Shown piece after piece: positions 1-13,313 of a DNA stretch of 64,000 nt (its first letter is position 1; every line of letters starts with the position of its first letter). Source of the stretch: Gordonia shandongensis DSM 45094. GTDB lineage: Bacteria > Actinomycetota > Actinomycetes > Mycobacteriales > Mycobacteriaceae. The stretch spans positions 62,001 to 126,000 of the forward strand of contig NZ_AUHE01000010.1 in assembly GCF_000423025.1 (NCBI RefSeq), written 5' to 3'. The notes beneath the pieces were generated by a model. It was given only the letters and a program-made list of their open reading frames with translations. It was not told the origin of the DNA and did not search any database. A program made the position numbers and the translations under genes.

Positions 1-701
1 GGTCGATGCGGCGTGGGCGAGCGTCGGGAGGTCGAAGGTGCCTCGACCGTCCTCGCCGAGGCCGGACCGCGCACCGACCACGTAGACGCCGATGACGGCG
101 GCCAGCATCACGAGGCCGCCGAGCAGGTTGTAGAGCAGGAACGTCACGGCGGCGCGGGACCGCTCCCGATCCGGTGCCCGCCCGAATCCGCCGATGAGGA
201 AGTACATCGGGACCAGCATCGCCTCGAAGACGATGTAGAACAGCAGGACGTCGGTCGCCACGAAGCTCATGAGGACCATCGCCTCCACCGCGAGCATCAG
301 GGCGACGTAGTAGCGGGTCCGCCGTAGCGTGGCGGCCGCGTCGGACGCCACGGGGGCTTCGGACTCCTCCCGCCCGCGCGGTCCCCGCGGGTCGTGCCAC
401 CCGGCCAGGAGCAGGATCGGTGTCAGGACGGCGGTGAGGAGGATCAAGGCCAGCCCGACGCCGTCGAGCGCCAGCGAATAGCGGACGCCGAACGCGGGGA
501 TCCAGCTGACGTCCTCGGTGAGTTGGAAGCGGCCGCCGCCGCTGTCGAAGCGGGTGATCAACACGACCGCCCACAGCGCGGTGAACAGCGCTGCTCCCAG
601 ACCGATCCGTGCGACGGCGGCGGCCCGCGCGACGGGAGCCAACAGCACCGTCGCCGACGCGACGGCCGGGATCAACCACAGCAGGGTGAGCCAGGGGACG
701 G

Positions 702-705
<4 letters not shown>
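1..705 (-). CDS. nuoM: NADH-quinone oxidoreductase subunit M (partial, C-terminus beyond window)
   Basis: Membrane-arm subunit of complex I, one of the three antiporter-like proton-pumping subunits. The GTG start at 705 overlaps the TGA of nuoL as GTGA, which indicates translational coupling. The visible 235 residues begin [16 protein letters not shown], a hydrophobic first helix. They continue with the family stretch ending in [16 protein letters not shown], where the conserved glutamate of the antiporter helix lies. The gene runs off the left edge of the window, so its C-terminal half and any nuoN cannot be judged. A loop rich in R, E and P (around residues 105-120) separates early helices. 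Confidence 0.93.
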
Positions 706-2603
<1,898 letters not shown>

Positions 2604-2607
2604 CGGG

Positions 2608-2907
2608 TCACCTCCTGAGCAGGTTGGCGTCGTCGACGGAGGCGGATCGTCGGGTGCGGAAGATCGTCATGATGATGGCCAGTCCGACGACCACCTCGGC
2701 CGCCGCCACGACCATCGTGAAGAAGGCGACGACCTGCCCGTCGAAGCTGCCGTGCATGCGCGCGAACGTGACGAACGACAGGTTCGCGGCGTTGAGCATC
2801 AACTCGACGCACATGAAGACGACGATCGCGTTGCGTCGCAGCAGGACGCCCGCGGCTCCGATCGCGAACAGGGCCGCGGCTAGGAAGAGATAGTTGGCGG
2901 GGTTCAT
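2608..2907 (-). CDS. nuoK: NADH-quinone oxidoreductase subunit K
   Basis: Small three-helix membrane subunit (99 aa) of complex I, part of the proton path linking the quinone site to the pumps. It starts [17 protein letters not shown] and contains the conserved membrane glutamates in the stretches [15 protein letters not shown] and [11 protein letters not shown]. The ATG at 2907 overlaps the nuoJ stop as ATGA. Longer readings upstream in this frame run through nuoJ and are not needed. The short Arg-rich tail ([16 protein letters not shown]) faces the cytoplasm in known homologues. Confidence 0.97.
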   Translation of the reverse strand: MNPANYLFLAAALFAIGAAGVLLRRNAIVVFMCVELMLNAANLSFVTFARMHGSFDGQVVAFFTMVVAAAEVVVGLAIIMTIFRTRRSASVDDANLLRR

Positions 2908-3689
2908 CGGCCGTCCTCCACCTCGTGGGACGGGTCGTACCCCGATTCGAGTTCGCGGGCCGTGATCATCGCGTTCACCGACAGTGCCGACGGCGACCCG
3001 TCCGGCTCGCGCGCCGGCAGGTCGACGGCGTTGTGGCGGGCGTAGACGCCCGGCGTCGGCAGCGGTGTCACGTGACCGCCGCGGGCGAACCGTTCGATGG
3101 ACAGTTCGCGTTGGCCGCGTCGCGGACCGTACCGCTGGCGGTGGGCGAGAACCATCGCCCCGAGGGTGGCCGCGATCAGCAGGGCGCCGGTCAACTCGAA
3201 CGCCCACAGGTAGCGTCCGAAGATCACCTCGGCCAGAGCGCGGATGTTGCTGTTGCCGCCGCCGGCGACCCCGGCGCTGTGGTCGGGGGCGCCGGCGAAG
3301 GCCGCCAGCGATGCGGTGCCGAGCGCGGCGATGAGCAGGATCGCGAATCCGACGCCGAGACCGGCGGCGATCCACCGTTGCCCGCGGATCGTCTCGTGCA
3401 ACGACTCCGACGAGTCGACGCCGATCAGCATGAGGACGAACAGGAACAGCATCATCACCGCGCCGGTGTAGACGACCACCTGCACCACGCCGAGGAACAG
3501 GGCGCCCTGCATCACGTAGAAGACGGCGAGGACGATCATGGTGGTCGCCAAGAACACCGCCGAGTAGACGGCGCGCGGACTAAGGACCACACCGAGCGCC
3601 CCGACGATCACGATGGCTCCGAGCACCCAGAACGTGACGGTCTCGGTCGTCGAGGTGCGGATCAGTTCGTCAGCCAGGAGCGTCGTCAT
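2904..3689 (-). CDS. nuoJ: NADH-quinone oxidoreductase subunit J
   Basis: Complex I membrane subunit (261 aa), homologous to mitochondrial ND6. The N-terminal half holds five hydrophobic helices, including the signature [20 protein letters not shown] with its conserved tyrosine-glycine pi-bulge segment. The C-terminal 90 residues are hydrophilic and variable, a tail usual in actinobacterial NuoJ. The ATG start overlaps the end of nuoI by 4 bp, and its own stop overlaps nuoK. The close packing shows one polycistronic message. Confidence 0.96.
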   Translation of the reverse strand: MTTLLADELIRTSTTETVTFWVLGAIVIVGALGVVLSPRAVYSAVFLATTMIVLAVFYVMQGALFLGVVQVVVYTGAVMMLFLFVLMLIGVDSSESLHETIRGQRWIAAGLGVGFAILLIAALGTASLAAFAGAPDHSAGVAGGGNSNIRALAEVIFGRYLWAFELTGALLIAATLGAMVLAHRQRYGPRRGQRELSIERFARGGHVTPLPTPGVYARHNAVDLPAREPDGSPSALSVNAMITARELESGYDPSHEVEDGR

Positions 3690-4255
3690 CGCTCACGTGC
3701 CGTTCCGGTGCGCAACCCGTCGGGGCCGACGTCGCCGCGGTAGTAGTCCTCGGGACGCGAGCCGGCCGCCATGTCGTGCGGCGGCGGCGTCATTCCCGGC
3801 TCCATCGGGGCCAGCAGGTCCTGCTTCTCCAGGATCATCCCGGACCGACTCGGACCGGTCATCTCGTAGTCGTCGGTCATCGTGAGCGCACGCGTCGGGC
3901 ACGCCTCGATGCACAGGCCGCATCCGATGCACCGCAGATAGTTGATCTGGTACACCCGGCCGTAGCGTTCGCCGGGCGAGTACCGCTCCTCGTCGGTGTT
4001 GTCGTCGCCCTCGACGTAGATCGCGTCGGCGGGGCACGCCCAGGCGCACAGCTCGCAGCCGATGCACTTCTCGAGTCCGTCCTCGTATCGGTTGAGCTGG
4101 TGCCTGCCGTGGTAGCGGCGAGACGGCGGTTCCCTGCGCTCCGGATACCCCTCGGTCACGGGGCGGCGGAACATCGTGGAGAACGTGACGCCGAATCCCG
4201 CGAGCGGCTCCGGGATCAGCGACCGCGGGTTCTCGGGTCGGGAATCGTCAGGCAT
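3686..4255 (-). CDS. nuoI: NADH-quinone oxidoreductase subunit I (two [4Fe-4S] ferredoxin domain)
   Basis: Peripheral-arm subunit (189 aa) that passes electrons through two [4Fe-4S] clusters (N6a, N6b) toward NuoB and quinone. Two classical ferredoxin motifs are visible: [12 protein letters not shown] (Cys64, 67, 70, 74) and [12 protein letters not shown] (Cys109, 112, 115, 119). The [13 protein letters not shown] stretch before the first motif is also conserved. The C-terminal 55 residues are an actinobacterial extension rich in Gly, Pro and Arg. It starts ATG 2 bp after the nuoH stop and overlaps nuoJ by 4 bp. Confidence 0.97.
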   Translation of the reverse strand: MPDDSRPENPRSLIPEPLAGFGVTFSTMFRRPVTEGYPERREPPSRRYHGRHQLNRYEDGLEKCIGCELCAWACPADAIYVEGDDNTDEERYSPGERYGRVYQINYLRCIGCGLCIEACPTRALTMTDDYEMTGPSRSGMILEKQDLLAPMEPGMTPPPHDMAAGSRPEDYYRGDVGPDGLRTGTARER

Positions 4256-4257
4256 TG

Positions 4258-5652
4258 CTACCCGCCTCCTTCTCTGCCGGGGTGGAACTGTCTGTCGGGG
4301 CGGTGTCGGCCGCCCGGCCCGCCCGACCCGCCCGCCGGATCACCGCCCGCCGGGGCGATGCGCGCCGGCTCGGTGCGGGACGGATCCCGGGGAAGCACCT
4401 GGCCGGGCAGGGGCGGGACCGGGAAGCCGCCGGCCATCGGGTCGAACGGCGCGCCGTCGTCGGGTGGGGGCGCCGCGGACGGATCGGTGGCGGTCGGATG
4501 GCTGCCGATCACCCGGCCGATGGCGACGACGAGCGCCGCGGTCACCGCCACGCCTGCCGCGGCGAGCGTCAGACCCGCCGCCCACGCGGGCAGCGATCGG
4601 GTGGCCTCGCGGATCGCCGCGACGACCATCGCCCACCCGAGGGCGAACGGGATGAGGACCTTCCAGCCCAAACCCATGAACTGGTCGTAACGCAGCCGGG
4701 GCAGCGTGGTGCGCAGCCAGAAGAAGACGAACAGGAAGGCCCACATCTTCGCGGTGAACCACAGCAGCGGCCACCATCCGGAATTCGCGCCGTCCCACAG
4801 GCTGAGCGGCCACGGTGCCTGCCAGCCGCCGAGGAACAGGGTGGTGGCCAGCGCCGACACGGTGGCCATGTTGATGTATTCGGCGAGCATGAACATCGCG
4901 AACTTGAGCGACGAGTACTCCGTGTGGAAGCCGCCGACGAGTTCGCCCTCGGCTTCGGGGAGGTCGAACGGTGCCCGGTTGGTCTCGCCGACCATGGAGA
5001 TCGCATAGATCACGAACGACGGCAGGAGCAGCAGTATGTACCAGTGGTCGCGTTGTGCGGCGACGGTCTCGGCGGTCGACATGGTCGTCGACAGGAGGAA
5101 CACCGCCGCGAACGTCAGGCCCATGGCAATTTCGTAGGAGATCACCTGGGCGGTCGACCGCAGCCCGCCCAGCAGCGGATACGTCGATCCCGACGACCAG
5201 CCGGCCAGGACGATGCCGTAGACGCCGATGGACGCCATCGCCAGGATGTACAGGACGCCGACGGGCAGGTCGGTCAGTTGCAGCGGGGTGCGGTGGCCGA
5301 ACACCGACACCTCGGGTCCCAGCGGAATCACCGCGAACGCCATGATCGCGGGAACCACCGCGATGATCGGTGCCAGCAGATACAGGACCTTGTCGACACC
5401 GAACGGTGTGATCCCCTCCTTGAGGGCGAGCTTGACGCCGTCGGCGAGGCTCTGCAGCGCGCCGTGCCAGCCGACCCGGTTGGGGCCGATCCGGTACTGC
5501 ATCCGCGCCATGATCTTCCGTTCGCCGAGGATCGCCACGAGCACGGTCACGACGAGGAACCCGAAGATCGCGACCGCCTTGGCGAGCGACAACCACCACG
5601 GGTCGAGACCGAAGTCGCTCAGGGCCGGGAACGGGCCGGCGGCGGCCGTCAT
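4258..5652 (-). CDS. nuoH: NADH-quinone oxidoreductase subunit H
   Basis: Complex I subunit (464 aa, ND1 homologue) that forms most of the quinone chamber where the peripheral arm meets the membrane. Family hallmarks are [18 protein letters not shown] near residue 50 and [20 protein letters not shown] in the second half. The frame is open further upstream, but the ATG at 5652 overlaps the nuoG stop as ATGA and gives the normal N-terminus [15 protein letters not shown]. The last 75 residues are a Pro/Gly/Asp-rich hydrophilic tail, common in actinobacteria and absent in E. coli. Confidence 0.97.
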   Translation of the reverse strand: MTAAAGPFPALSDFGLDPWWLSLAKAVAIFGFLVVTVLVAILGERKIMARMQYRIGPNRVGWHGALQSLADGVKLALKEGITPFGVDKVLYLLAPIIAVVPAIMAFAVIPLGPEVSVFGHRTPLQLTDLPVGVLYILAMASIGVYGIVLAGWSSGSTYPLLGGLRSTAQVISYEIAMGLTFAAVFLLSTTMSTAETVAAQRDHWYILLLLPSFVIYAISMVGETNRAPFDLPEAEGELVGGFHTEYSSLKFAMFMLAEYINMATVSALATTLFLGGWQAPWPLSLWDGANSGWWPLLWFTAKMWAFLFVFFWLRTTLPRLRYDQFMGLGWKVLIPFALGWAMVVAAIREATRSLPAWAAGLTLAAAGVAVTAALVVAIGRVIGSHPTATDPSAAPPPDDGAPFDPMAGGFPVPPLPGQVLPRDPSRTEPARIAPAGGDPAGGSGGPGGRHRPDRQFHPGREGGG

Positions 5653-8066
5653 CGCGGGCCTCCGCCGTCGTCGGTGATCGGTCGGCCGCGCGGCGAGCGG
5701 GCGATGGACACGATCTCGCCCGCCCCGGCCCTCAGCATCGGGTTGACCCGCGATCCCGGCGAGTTCATCGGCACCCACACCACCCGGGGCGGCATCTCGG
5801 TGACGGTCAACGGGAGGGTGATGGCACCGTGTGCGGTCGACACAGTGACGGTCTCGCCGTCGTCGACTCCGATCTCCGCGGCCGTCTCGCGGGCCAGCCG
5901 GGCGACCGGGGTCCGCGCCGTCGCCGCCAGGTGCGGCTCGCCGTCCTGGAGGCGGCCGAAGTCCAGCAACATCCGCCAGGTGGCCAACACGGCCTCACCG
6001 CGGTCGGGTTCCGGTCGGCCGGCGGTCGGGGCGTCGCCCATCGGATGCCGCTCGCCGCGCCACGCGCCGATCTCCGCGAACTCCGCATGGATCGTCGCCG
6101 GAGTATCGCAGCCCAGGTCGGCGCCCATGTGTGCGGCGAGGGCATGCAGGACGCGATGGTCGGCGAGGGGGACCGACGCGTCGCCCTCGGCGGGGTCGAG
6201 CGCCGTGTCGAACGAGCGCGGCCGACCCTCCCAGTCGACGAACGTCCCCGGCTTCTCGGCGACCGCGGCGACCGGGAGGACGACGTCGGCGACCGCCGTG
6301 ATCGCGGTACTGCGCTGTTCGAGGCTCACGATGAAGCCGGCGGCCGCCAACGCGGCGTCGGCGGCGTCGGGGTCGGGGAGATCGTCGATCTCGACGCCGC
6401 CGGTCACCAGGGCGGTCAGCTCCCCGGCCGTGAGCGCCGCGAGGATCGCGGCGGTGTCCCGTCCCGGATCGGCGGACGGCAGCGTCCCCCACACCGCGGC
6501 GATGTCGCGGCGGGCGGTCTCCGACGACAGGGGCCGACCGGCGGGCAGGAGGTGGGGAGCGGCCCCCACGTCGAGGGCCCCGCGCTCACCGGCACGTCGG
6601 GGGACCCAGCCCAGCCGGGCACCGGTGTCGGCGGCGACGGCGGCCGCCGCCGACAGCGCTCCCGGGGCGGCGGCGAGCCGTTCGCCGGTCAGCAGGATCG
6701 CCCCCGGCTCGGCCAACGCCTCGGCGAGGCGGGGATCGCGGAGCACGGCGGCTTCGTCGCCGGGGACGCACCGCACCAGCGTTCCACCGGTCTTGGTGAG
6801 TGTCGGTCCCGCCCACGGCGCCAGGGACAGGACGCGCTGCCCTCGGGTCCGCGCGGCCTTCCGGAGCCGCAGGAACAGGATCGGGCACTCCTCCTCGGGT
6901 TCGAGTCCGGCGAGCACGACGACCGGTGCCCGCTCCACCTCGCCGTAGGTGGGGCCGATGCCCGTGCCCGCCACGTGTGCGGCCAGGAAGTCGGACTCCT
7001 CGGCGGAGTGGGCACGCACCCGGAAGTCGACGTCGTTGGTCGCCAACGCGACCCGCGCGAACTTCCCGTACGCGTAGGCGTCCTCCACGGTGACGCGGCC
7101 CCCCGACACGACGCCGACCCGTCCCTTCGCGGCGGAGAGCCCGCGGGCGGCGGTGGCGAGCGCGTATGACCACGGCGCTTCGTGGAGGGCGCCGTCGTCA
7201 CCGCGGACCAGCGGGGACCTCAGACGGTCGGGCCGGGTCGCATAGGTGAACGCCCAGCGGCCCTTATCGCAGTTCCACTCCTCGTTGACCTCGGGATCGT
7301 CGCCGGCGAGGCGCCGCAGGACGGTGCCCCTGCGGTGGTCGGTCCGTTGTGCGCAGCCGGCCGAGCAGTGCTCGCAGACGCTGGGCGAGGAGACGAGGTC
7401 GAAGGGCCGAGCCCGGAACCGATACGCGGTGCCGGTGAGGGCTCCGACCGGACAGATCTGGACCGTGTTCCCCGAGAAGTACGACTCGAAGGGCTCGTCG
7501 GCGTAGGCGCTGACCTGCTGCAGGGCGCCGCGTTCGGCCAGCTCGATGAGGGGATCGCCGGCGATCTCGGTGGAGAACCGGGTGCAGCGGGCGCACAGCA
7601 CGCAGCGTTCGCGGTCGAGGAGCACCGCGCTGGACAGCGGGACCGGCTTGGTGAACGTCCGTTTCTCCCCGGCGTACCGGGACACCGGTCGGCCCGCCGA
7701 CATCGCCTGATTCTGCAGCGGACACTCGCCGCCCTTGTCGCAGGTGGGGCAGTCGAGGGGGTGGTTGATGAGCAGCAGTTCCATGACACCCTCCTGGGCC
7801 CGCCGGGCCGAGTCGGAGGTGTGCTGGGTGCGGACGACCATCCCGTCGGTGGCGACGATGGTGCACGACGCCATCGGCTTGCGCTGCCCCTCCACGTCGA
7901 CGAGGCACTGGCGGCACGCCCCGACGGGGGCCAGCAGCGGGTGATCGCAGAATCGGGGGATCTCGACGCCGATCGACTCCGCGGCGCGGATCACCAGCGT
8001 GCCCTTCGGCACCGAGACCTCGACGTCGTCGATGGTCAGGGTGACCAGGTCGTCGGCCGTGCTCAT
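5649..8066 (-). CDS. nuoG: NADH-quinone oxidoreductase subunit G
   Basis: Large peripheral-arm Fe-S subunit (805 aa). The N-terminal domain has a [2Fe-2S] site (Cys40, 51, 54, 68), the [17 protein letters not shown] segment, and two [4Fe-4S] sites including CVLCARC and CPVGAL. The molybdopterin-oxidoreductase-like domain begins with CEHCSAGC and a fourth cysteine in NCDKGRW. The off-pathway cluster N7 found in E. coli and Thermus is therefore probably present. The rest is a degenerate molybdopterin-type fold. The ATG start at 8066 overlaps the nuoF stop, and longer in-frame starts inside nuoF are rejected. Confidence 0.96.
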   Translation of the reverse strand: MSTADDLVTLTIDDVEVSVPKGTLVIRAAESIGVEIPRFCDHPLLAPVGACRQCLVDVEGQRKPMASCTIVATDGMVVRTQHTSDSARRAQEGVMELLLINHPLDCPTCDKGGECPLQNQAMSAGRPVSRYAGEKRTFTKPVPLSSAVLLDRERCVLCARCTRFSTEIAGDPLIELAERGALQQVSAYADEPFESYFSGNTVQICPVGALTGTAYRFRARPFDLVSSPSVCEHCSAGCAQRTDHRRGTVLRRLAGDDPEVNEEWNCDKGRWAFTYATRPDRLRSPLVRGDDGALHEAPWSYALATAARGLSAAKGRVGVVSGGRVTVEDAYAYGKFARVALATNDVDFRVRAHSAEESDFLAAHVAGTGIGPTYGEVERAPVVVLAGLEPEEECPILFLRLRKAARTRGQRVLSLAPWAGPTLTKTGGTLVRCVPGDEAAVLRDPRLAEALAEPGAILLTGERLAAAPGALSAAAAVAADTGARLGWVPRRAGERGALDVGAAPHLLPAGRPLSSETARRDIAAVWGTLPSADPGRDTAAILAALTAGELTALVTGGVEIDDLPDPDAADAALAAAGFIVSLEQRSTAITAVADVVLPVAAVAEKPGTFVDWEGRPRSFDTALDPAEGDASVPLADHRVLHALAAHMGADLGCDTPATIHAEFAEIGAWRGERHPMGDAPTAGRPEPDRGEAVLATWRMLLDFGRLQDGEPHLAATARTPVARLARETAAEIGVDDGETVTVSTAHGAITLPLTVTEMPPRVVWVPMNSPGSRVNPMLRAGAGEIVSIARSPRGRPITDDGGGPR

Positions 8067-9433
8067 CGCGCACCTCCCTGCACGTCGGCGAACACCGTGG
8101 CCGCATCCGGGTCGAACGGACATCCGCCGGGATGCCCGTCGTGGGGGAAGTGGGCCAGGTACTCGTCACGGAAGTGCGCCAGCGAACTGGTGATCGGCGC
8201 ACCGGATGCGTCGCCGAGCGCGCAGAACGACTTGCCGACGACGCTGTCGGTGATGTCGGTGAGCGTCACCAGATCGTCCTCGGTGCCGTCGCCGGCCTCG
8301 AGCCGACGCATCATCTGCTTCATCCAGTACGTCCCCTCACGACACGGCGTGCACTTCCCGCACGACTCGTGCGCGTAGAACTCACTCCAGCGCAGCACGG
8401 TGCGCACGACGCAGGTCGTGTCATCGAAGATCTGGAGCGCCTTGGTGCCCAACATCGATCCCGCTTCGCCGACGCCCTCGTAGTCGAGCGGCACGTCGAG
8501 GTGGTCGGCGGTGAAGATCGGCGTCGACGAGCCGCCCGGCGTCCAGAACTTCAGGGTGTGCCCGGGCCGCATGCCGCCGGCGCGGTCGATGAGTTCGCGC
8601 AGCGTGACACCCAGGGGCGCCTCGTACTGTCCGGGACGGGCGATGTGACCCGACAGCGAGTACATCGTGAAACCCGGCGACTTCTCGGTGCCGAAACTGC
8701 GGAACCAGTCGGCACCGTTGCGCAGGATCGAGGGCACGCTCGCGATCGACTCGACGTTGTTGACCACCGTGGGACTCGCGTACAGGCCGGCGACGGCGGG
8801 AAACGGGGGACGCAGGCGCGGTTGACCACGACGGCCCTCCAGGGAGTCCAGCAGCGCCGTCTCCTCCCCGCAGATGTAGGCGCCCGCGCCGGCGTGGACG
8901 ACGACGTCGAGCGCGAATCCGGAACCGAGGACGTCGTCGCCGAGCAGCCCGGCGTCGTAGGCCTCGTCGACCGCGGTTCGCAGGCGCCGCACCACCGACG
9001 CGACCTCGCCGCGCACGTAGATGAATGCGCGATGCGCGCGGATCGCGTACGCCGCGATGACGACGCCCTCGATGAGCATGTGCGGACTGGCCAGCATCAG
9101 CGGCATGTCCTTACACGTTCCCGGTTCCGACTCGTCGGCGTTGACGACGAGGTAGTGGGGTGTGTCGTCGCCGCCGGGCACGTCGCCCTGGGGGATGAAC
9201 GACCACTTGGTGCCGACGGGGAAGCCGGCGCCCCCGCGACCTCGGAGTCCGGACGCCTTCACGACATCGGTGACTTCGTCGGGAGGCATCCGCAGGGCGG
9301 CCTTGAGGCCGCGGTAGCCGTGTTGCCGCACATAGTTCGGCAGGGTCCACGACTCCGGGTCGTCCCAATGCCTGCTCAGGACGGGGATCTCCGCGGGCTC
9401 GGGTGTCGACGAGGGCAGTCCGACCGCGATCAT
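8063..9433 (-). CDS. nuoF: NADH-quinone oxidoreductase subunit F (NADH- and FMN-binding)
   Basis: NADH dehydrogenase catalytic subunit (456 aa). It binds NADH and FMN and holds [4Fe-4S] cluster N3. The FMN/NADH glycine-rich motif [13 protein letters not shown] is at about residues 65-77, followed by [12 protein letters not shown] and [14 protein letters not shown]. The cluster motif [11 protein letters not shown] lies in the C-terminal third, with the fourth cysteine in SFCALGD. The ATG at 9433 overlaps the nuoE stop. The enzyme works with NuoE and NuoG as the input module. Confidence 0.97.
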   Translation of the reverse strand: MIAVGLPSSTPEPAEIPVLSRHWDDPESWTLPNYVRQHGYRGLKAALRMPPDEVTDVVKASGLRGRGGAGFPVGTKWSFIPQGDVPGGDDTPHYLVVNADESEPGTCKDMPLMLASPHMLIEGVVIAAYAIRAHRAFIYVRGEVASVVRRLRTAVDEAYDAGLLGDDVLGSGFALDVVVHAGAGAYICGEETALLDSLEGRRGQPRLRPPFPAVAGLYASPTVVNNVESIASVPSILRNGADWFRSFGTEKSPGFTMYSLSGHIARPGQYEAPLGVTLRELIDRAGGMRPGHTLKFWTPGGSSTPIFTADHLDVPLDYEGVGEAGSMLGTKALQIFDDTTCVVRTVLRWSEFYAHESCGKCTPCREGTYWMKQMMRRLEAGDGTEDDLVTLTDITDSVVGKSFCALGDASGAPITSSLAHFRDEYLAHFPHDGHPGGCPFDPDAATVFADVQGGAR

Positions 9434-10164
9434 CGCGCGTCCTGTCCGTCGTCGGAGTCGGTCGCGTCGGGCCCGGCGCCCGGATCGTCGGCGACGCCGG
9501 CCAGCAGTCGTCCGGCCTGGCGGAAGGTGCACAGCGAGTCGGCGCCGCGGCTGGGGGACCGCGGGACGCCGGCGCGGAGGTCGGCGACCAGCCGTCGCGT
9601 CGACTCGGGGGTCTGGTCGTCGAAGAACTCCCAGTTCACCATGACCACGGGCGCCTTGTCGCAGGCCGCATTGCATTCGATGCGGTCGACGGTCACCCGG
9701 CCGTCGTCGGTGGTGTCGCCGGGGGACAGCCCCAACTCGTCGGTGATCTGGGCGAGGATCGCGTCGCCGCCCATCACCGCGCACAGCGCGTTCGTGCACA
9801 CGCCGACCAGGTAGTCGCCGGTCGGGGCGCGCCGGTACATGGAGTAGAAGGTGGCGACGGACGCCACCTGCGCCGGGGTCAGGCCGAGGTGTTCTGCGCA
9901 GAACTGGACGCCGGCCCGAGTGAGGTACGAGTCGTGGCTCTGGACCAGATGCAGCAGTGGCAGCAGCGCCGACCGCGCCTGCGGATAGCGGGCGATGATC
10001 TGCTTCGCGTCGGCGGACAACGCCGCGACCTCGTCGTCGGAGTAGCGCTCGGGTCCGTCGAACGTCACCGGCGAATGCGGGATGGACGTGGTGAAGCGCG
10101 CATTCGGCGGTGAGGCGTCGACGGGCGACGTCGTCGAGAACTCCACGAAGACCGGTTCGTTCAT
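9430..10164 (-). CDS. nuoE: NADH-quinone oxidoreductase subunit E
   Basis: Thioredoxin-like [2Fe-2S] subunit (244 aa) next to NuoF in the NADH-oxidising module, carrying cluster N1a. The four ligands are visible: Cys123 and Cys128 in GVCTNALC, and Cys164 and Cys168 in [10 protein letters not shown]. The helical N-terminal domain ([20 protein letters not shown]) is typical. The C-terminus is extended by about 60 hydrophilic residues ending [12 protein letters not shown], common in mycobacterial relatives. The start overlaps the nuoD stop as ATGA. Confidence 0.96.
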   Translation of the reverse strand: MNEPVFVEFSTTSPVDASPPNARFTTSIPHSPVTFDGPERYSDDEVAALSADAKQIIARYPQARSALLPLLHLVQSHDSYLTRAGVQFCAEHLGLTPAQVASVATFYSMYRRAPTGDYLVGVCTNALCAVMGGDAILAQITDELGLSPGDTTDDGRVTVDRIECNAACDKAPVVMVNWEFFDDQTPESTRRLVADLRAGVPRSPSRGADSLCTFRQAGRLLAGVADDPGAGPDATDSDDGQDAR

Positions 10165-11468
10165 CGGTCCACACCTCCCATCACCGGGTCGATGCTGGCC
10201 ACCGCGGTGATGACGTCGGCGACCAGACCCCCCTCGCACATGGCGGCGACCGCCTGCAGATTGGTGAACGACGGGTCGCGGAAATGCACCCGGTACGGTC
10301 GGGTGCCGCCGTCGGACACCATGTGGACGCCGAGCTCGCCGCGCGGCGACTCGACGGCCACGTAGCACTGACCGGCGGGGACCCTCATCCCCTCGGTCAC
10401 GAGTTTGAAATGGTGGATGAGCGACTCCATCGACATGCCCATGATCTCGGCGATGTGCTCGGGGGAGTTGCCGAGCCCGTCGGGGCCGACGGCGAGGTCG
10501 GCCGGCCACGCGAGCTTGCGGTCGGCGACCATCACCGGTCCGGGCTCCAGGGCGTCGAGGCACTGCTCGACGATGCGCAGCGACTGCTTCATCTCCTCGA
10601 CCCGGATGAGGTAGCGGCCGTAGGAGTCGCAGGCGGTGTCGGTGATCACGTCGAAGTCGTAGTTCTCGTATCCGCAGTAGGGATCGGTCTTGCGCAGGTC
10701 GTGCGGCAGGCCCGTCGACCGCAGGACCGGTCCGGTCACGCCGAGGGCCATGCACCCGGTCAGGTCGAGGAAGCCGATGCCGCGGGTGCGGGCCTTCCAG
10801 ATGTAGTTCTCGGTGAGCAGGTCCTCCACTTCGCGGATCTGGCCGGGCAGGGTCCGCAGTGCGGCGCGGATCTTCTCCGGCGCGTCCTCGGGGAGGTCCT
10901 GGGCCAACCCGCCGGGCCGGATGAAGGCGTGGTTCATCCGCAGGCCGGTGATGTCCTCGAACAGATCGAGGATGGTCTCGCGGGCGGTGAATCCGAGGAA
11001 CATCGGCGTCACCGCGCCGAGCTCCATGCCACCGGTGGCCAGTGCGATGAGATGGGACGCGACCCGGTTGAGCTCCATGAGCAGCACGCGGACCACGCTC
11101 GCCCGCGCCGGGATGTCGTCGGTGATGCCCAGCAGCTTCTCCACCGCCAGGCAGTAGGCGGTCTCGTTGAAGAACGGCGACAGGTAGTCCATGCGGGTCA
11201 CGAAGGTGACGCCCTGCGTCCACGTGCGGTACTCGAGGTTCTTCTCGATCCCGGTGTGCAGGTAGCCGATACCGCAGCGGGCCTCGGTGACCGTCTCGCC
11301 CTCGATCTCGAGGATCAGCCGGAGCACGCCGTGGGTGGACGGGTGCTGGGGACCCATGTTGACGACGATCCGTTCGTCGGACGCCGAGGTCGACGTGCGT
11401 TCGCGGACGGCGTCGACGACGTCCTGCCAGTCGCGTCCGGCGACGGTGAACGTGCTCGGGGCGGGCAT
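10161..11468 (-). CDS. nuoD: NADH-quinone oxidoreductase subunit D
   Basis: The 49-kDa-type subunit (435 aa), derived from the large subunit of [NiFe] hydrogenases. It lines the quinone-binding pocket together with NuoB and NuoH. Conserved motifs include [13 protein letters not shown] at about residue 38, [10 protein letters not shown], and the C-terminal ESPRGELG. The nickel ligands of hydrogenases are absent, as expected. The ATG shares one base with the nuoC stop (TGATG). No insertion or truncation is seen. Confidence 0.97.
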   Translation of the reverse strand: MPAPSTFTVAGRDWQDVVDAVRERTSTSASDERIVVNMGPQHPSTHGVLRLILEIEGETVTEARCGIGYLHTGIEKNLEYRTWTQGVTFVTRMDYLSPFFNETAYCLAVEKLLGITDDIPARASVVRVLLMELNRVASHLIALATGGMELGAVTPMFLGFTARETILDLFEDITGLRMNHAFIRPGGLAQDLPEDAPEKIRAALRTLPGQIREVEDLLTENYIWKARTRGIGFLDLTGCMALGVTGPVLRSTGLPHDLRKTDPYCGYENYDFDVITDTACDSYGRYLIRVEEMKQSLRIVEQCLDALEPGPVMVADRKLAWPADLAVGPDGLGNSPEHIAEIMGMSMESLIHHFKLVTEGMRVPAGQCYVAVESPRGELGVHMVSDGGTRPYRVHFRDPSFTNLQAVAAMCEGGLVADVITAVASIDPVMGGVDR

Positions 11469-12163
11469 CAGCTGTACCTCCTGCGCCGGTCGGGAGGCGC
11501 GATGTTGGCGCCCTTGTACTGGACGGGCACACCGCCGAGCGGATAGTCCTTCCGCTGCGGATGGCCCTCCCAGTCGTCCGGCATCTCGATGCGGGTCAGC
11601 GACGGATGACCGTCGAAGACGATCCCGAAGAAGTCGTAGGTCTCGCGTTCATGCCAGTCGTTGGTCGGGTAGACGGGCGTGAGCGTCGTGATGTGGGGGT
11701 CGGCGTCGGGGACCGCGACCTCCAGCCGGATGCGACGGTTGTGGGTGATCGATCGCAGCGGGTACACGGCGTGCAGTTCGCGGCCGGTCTGGTCGGGGTA
11801 GTGGACGCCGCTCACGCCGAGACACAGCTCGAATCGCAGCGACGGCTCGTCGCGGAGGGTGGACGCCACGTCGGCGAGATGGTCGCGCGCCACGTGCACC
11901 GTCATGTCGCCGCGCTCGATCACCACCTTCTCCACGGCGTCGGCGTAGTCGACTCCGCGTCGGCGCAGACCTGCGGCGAGGTCGTCGGCGACGTCGTCGA
12001 AGTATCCGCCGTAGGGTCGGGAACCCTCGCCGGGGAACGCGATCGGGGCGACCATCCGCCCGTAGCCCGAGGTGTCGCCGGTGCCGGAGACCCCGAACAG
12101 TCCGCGGCGTTCCCCGATGACGTCTTCGGCGTGCCGGTCGGCCGGGGTCAGATCGCCGCTCAC
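11468..12163 (-). CDS. nuoC: NADH-quinone oxidoreductase subunit C
   Basis: The 30-kDa subunit (231 aa) of the complex I connecting arm, separate from NuoD as in most bacteria rather than fused as in E. coli. Diagnostic C-terminal stretches are [19 protein letters not shown] and [15 protein letters not shown]. The first 50 residues are a Gly/Arg-rich extension typical of actinobacteria. The chosen GTG start at 12163 overlaps the nuoB stop (GTGA). The frame stays open upstream inside nuoB, but that region is nuoB shadow. Confidence 0.96.
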   Translation of the reverse strand: MSGDLTPADRHAEDVIGERRGLFGVSGTGDTSGYGRMVAPIAFPGEGSRPYGGYFDDVADDLAAGLRRRGVDYADAVEKVVIERGDMTVHVARDHLADVASTLRDEPSLRFELCLGVSGVHYPDQTGRELHAVYPLRSITHNRRIRLEVAVPDADPHITTLTPVYPTNDWHERETYDFFGIVFDGHPSLTRIEMPDDWEGHPQRKDYPLGGVPVQYKGANIAPPDRRRRYS

Positions 12164-12714
12164 CGGAGCAGCCCCTTGAGCTCGATGGTGGCCGGGGAGG
12201 CCAGTGCCGCCTGTTCGGCCGCTCGGACGGCGTCCTCCCGGTGGACGCCCAACGGCATCTGCTGAATCTGCTCGTGCAAGGCCAGCAGGGCGTTGAGCAG
12301 CATCTCGGGGCGGGGCGGACAGCCCGGGAGGTAGATGTCGACCGGCACCACGTGGTCGACGCCCTGAACCACCGCGTAGTTGTTGAACATGCCGCCGGAC
12401 GATGCGCAGACGCCCATCGCGAGGACCCACTTCGGTTCGGCCATCTGGTCGTAGATCTGGCGCAGGACCGGTGCCATCTTCTGGCTGACCCGTCCGGCGA
12501 CGATCATCAGGTCGGCCTGGCGCGGTGACGCCCGGAACGCCTCCATCCCGAACCGCGCGAGGTCGTAGCGGCTGGCGGTGGTCGCCATCATCTCGATCGC
12601 GCAGCATGCGAGGCCGAAGGTCGCGGGCCACAGCGACCCCTTGCGCATGTAGCCGGCGAGGTTCTCGACCGTGCTCAGCAGGAATCCCCCCGGCAGCTGT
12701 TCTTCGAGACCCAT
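12160..12714 (-). CDS. nuoB: NADH-quinone oxidoreductase subunit B
   Basis: PSST subunit (184 aa) holding the terminal [4Fe-4S] cluster N2, which reduces quinone. The tandem cysteines Cys37-Cys38 in LACCAIEMM, Cys103 in [10 protein letters not shown] and Cys132 in PGCPPRPE are the four ligands. The C-terminal 45 residues ([16 protein letters not shown] onward) form a short extension. An 89-bp gap separates it from nuoA, the only sizeable gap in the operon. Confidence 0.98.
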   Translation of the reverse strand: MGLEEQLPGGFLLSTVENLAGYMRKGSLWPATFGLACCAIEMMATTASRYDLARFGMEAFRASPRQADLMIVAGRVSQKMAPVLRQIYDQMAEPKWVLAMGVCASSGGMFNNYAVVQGVDHVVPVDIYLPGCPPRPEMLLNALLALHEQIQQMPLGVHREDAVRAAEQAALASPATIELKGLLR

Positions 12715-12803
12715 GTGCCAGCCTCCTTCGTGCTCTCGTCGTGTTCAGTCGGTGGGTGGGGTGTCGGTGACGCCGGACGGTCGGTTCGGGTCCATCCCGG
12801 GCG

Positions 12804-13166
12804 TCAGTCCCACCGCAGGCCTCCGCGTCGCCATTCGTAGGCGTAGGCCACCGAGACGTTGACGACGAACAGTCCGACGGCGGCGAGACCGAACCAGCCG
12901 AGCGCGTCGGCGGCCACCGCCCACGGGTAGAGGAAGACGATCTCGATGTCGAAGATGATGAACAGCATCGCGGTGAGGTAGTACTTCACGGGGAATCGCT
13001 GGACCATGCCCGCCGATGCGGGCAGCGGTTCGATTCCGCATTCGTAGGCTTCGAGCTTCGCCCGGTTGTGGCGGCGGGGGCCGACGAGCGACGCGACGGC
13101 GACGGAGAACACGGCGAAGGCCAGGGCGATGGCTCCCAGGATCAGGATCGGCCCGTAGGCGTTCAT
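12804..13166 (-). CDS. nuoA: NADH-quinone oxidoreductase subunit A
   Basis: First gene of the nuo operon: a three-helix membrane subunit (120 aa) near the quinone entry site. It contains the conserved loop [11 protein letters not shown] with the redox-switch cysteine, the segment [19 protein letters not shown], and the acidic residues of [11 protein letters not shown]. The frame continues upstream without a stop, but ATG 13166 gives the normal N-terminus [15 protein letters not shown] and has the purine-rich GGAGGTGG just before it. The 147 bp upstream carry the operon's probable control region. Confidence 0.97.
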   Translation of the reverse strand: MNAYGPILILGAIALAFAVFSVAVASLVGPRRHNRAKLEAYECGIEPLPASAGMVQRFPVKYYLTAMLFIIFDIEIVFLYPWAVAADALGWFGLAAVGLFVVNVSVAYAYEWRRGGLRWD

Positions 13167-13221
13167 GGTCCACCTCCACTTCGCGCACGCGGTCGAGACG
13201 GTTCTCACATCACCCCAGGTG

Positions 13222-13237
13222 TGTGACTCACTGCACA
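13222..13237. promoter_or_regulatory. CRP/GlxR-like binding site upstream of nuoA
   Basis: The 16-bp palindrome TGTGACTCACTGCACA matches the CRP-family consensus TGTGA-N6-TCACA at nine of ten fixed bases. It is centred about 63 bp upstream of the nuoA ATG, in the only long gap before the operon. Actinobacterial CRP homologues (GlxR, Mycobacterium Rv3676) bind such sites at respiratory genes. Direct regulation of nuo here is inferred. The motif could also serve the upstream receiver-domain gene's 3' region by chance. Confidence 0.6.
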
Positions 13238-13313
13238 CCTTACTCACGTAAAGCCGTGCGGGGTGGGCCATCTCGCTGAAATCGCACGTCAGCCCGGCCG
13301 GGCCGTCCGTGAT

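Noticed and set aside
4255..6948. An 897-codon open frame on the plus strand opposite nuoH and nuoG
   Set aside because: It is an antisense shadow of strongly conserved genes in GC-rich DNA. The product is Arg/Gly/Pro-rich with no family resemblance.
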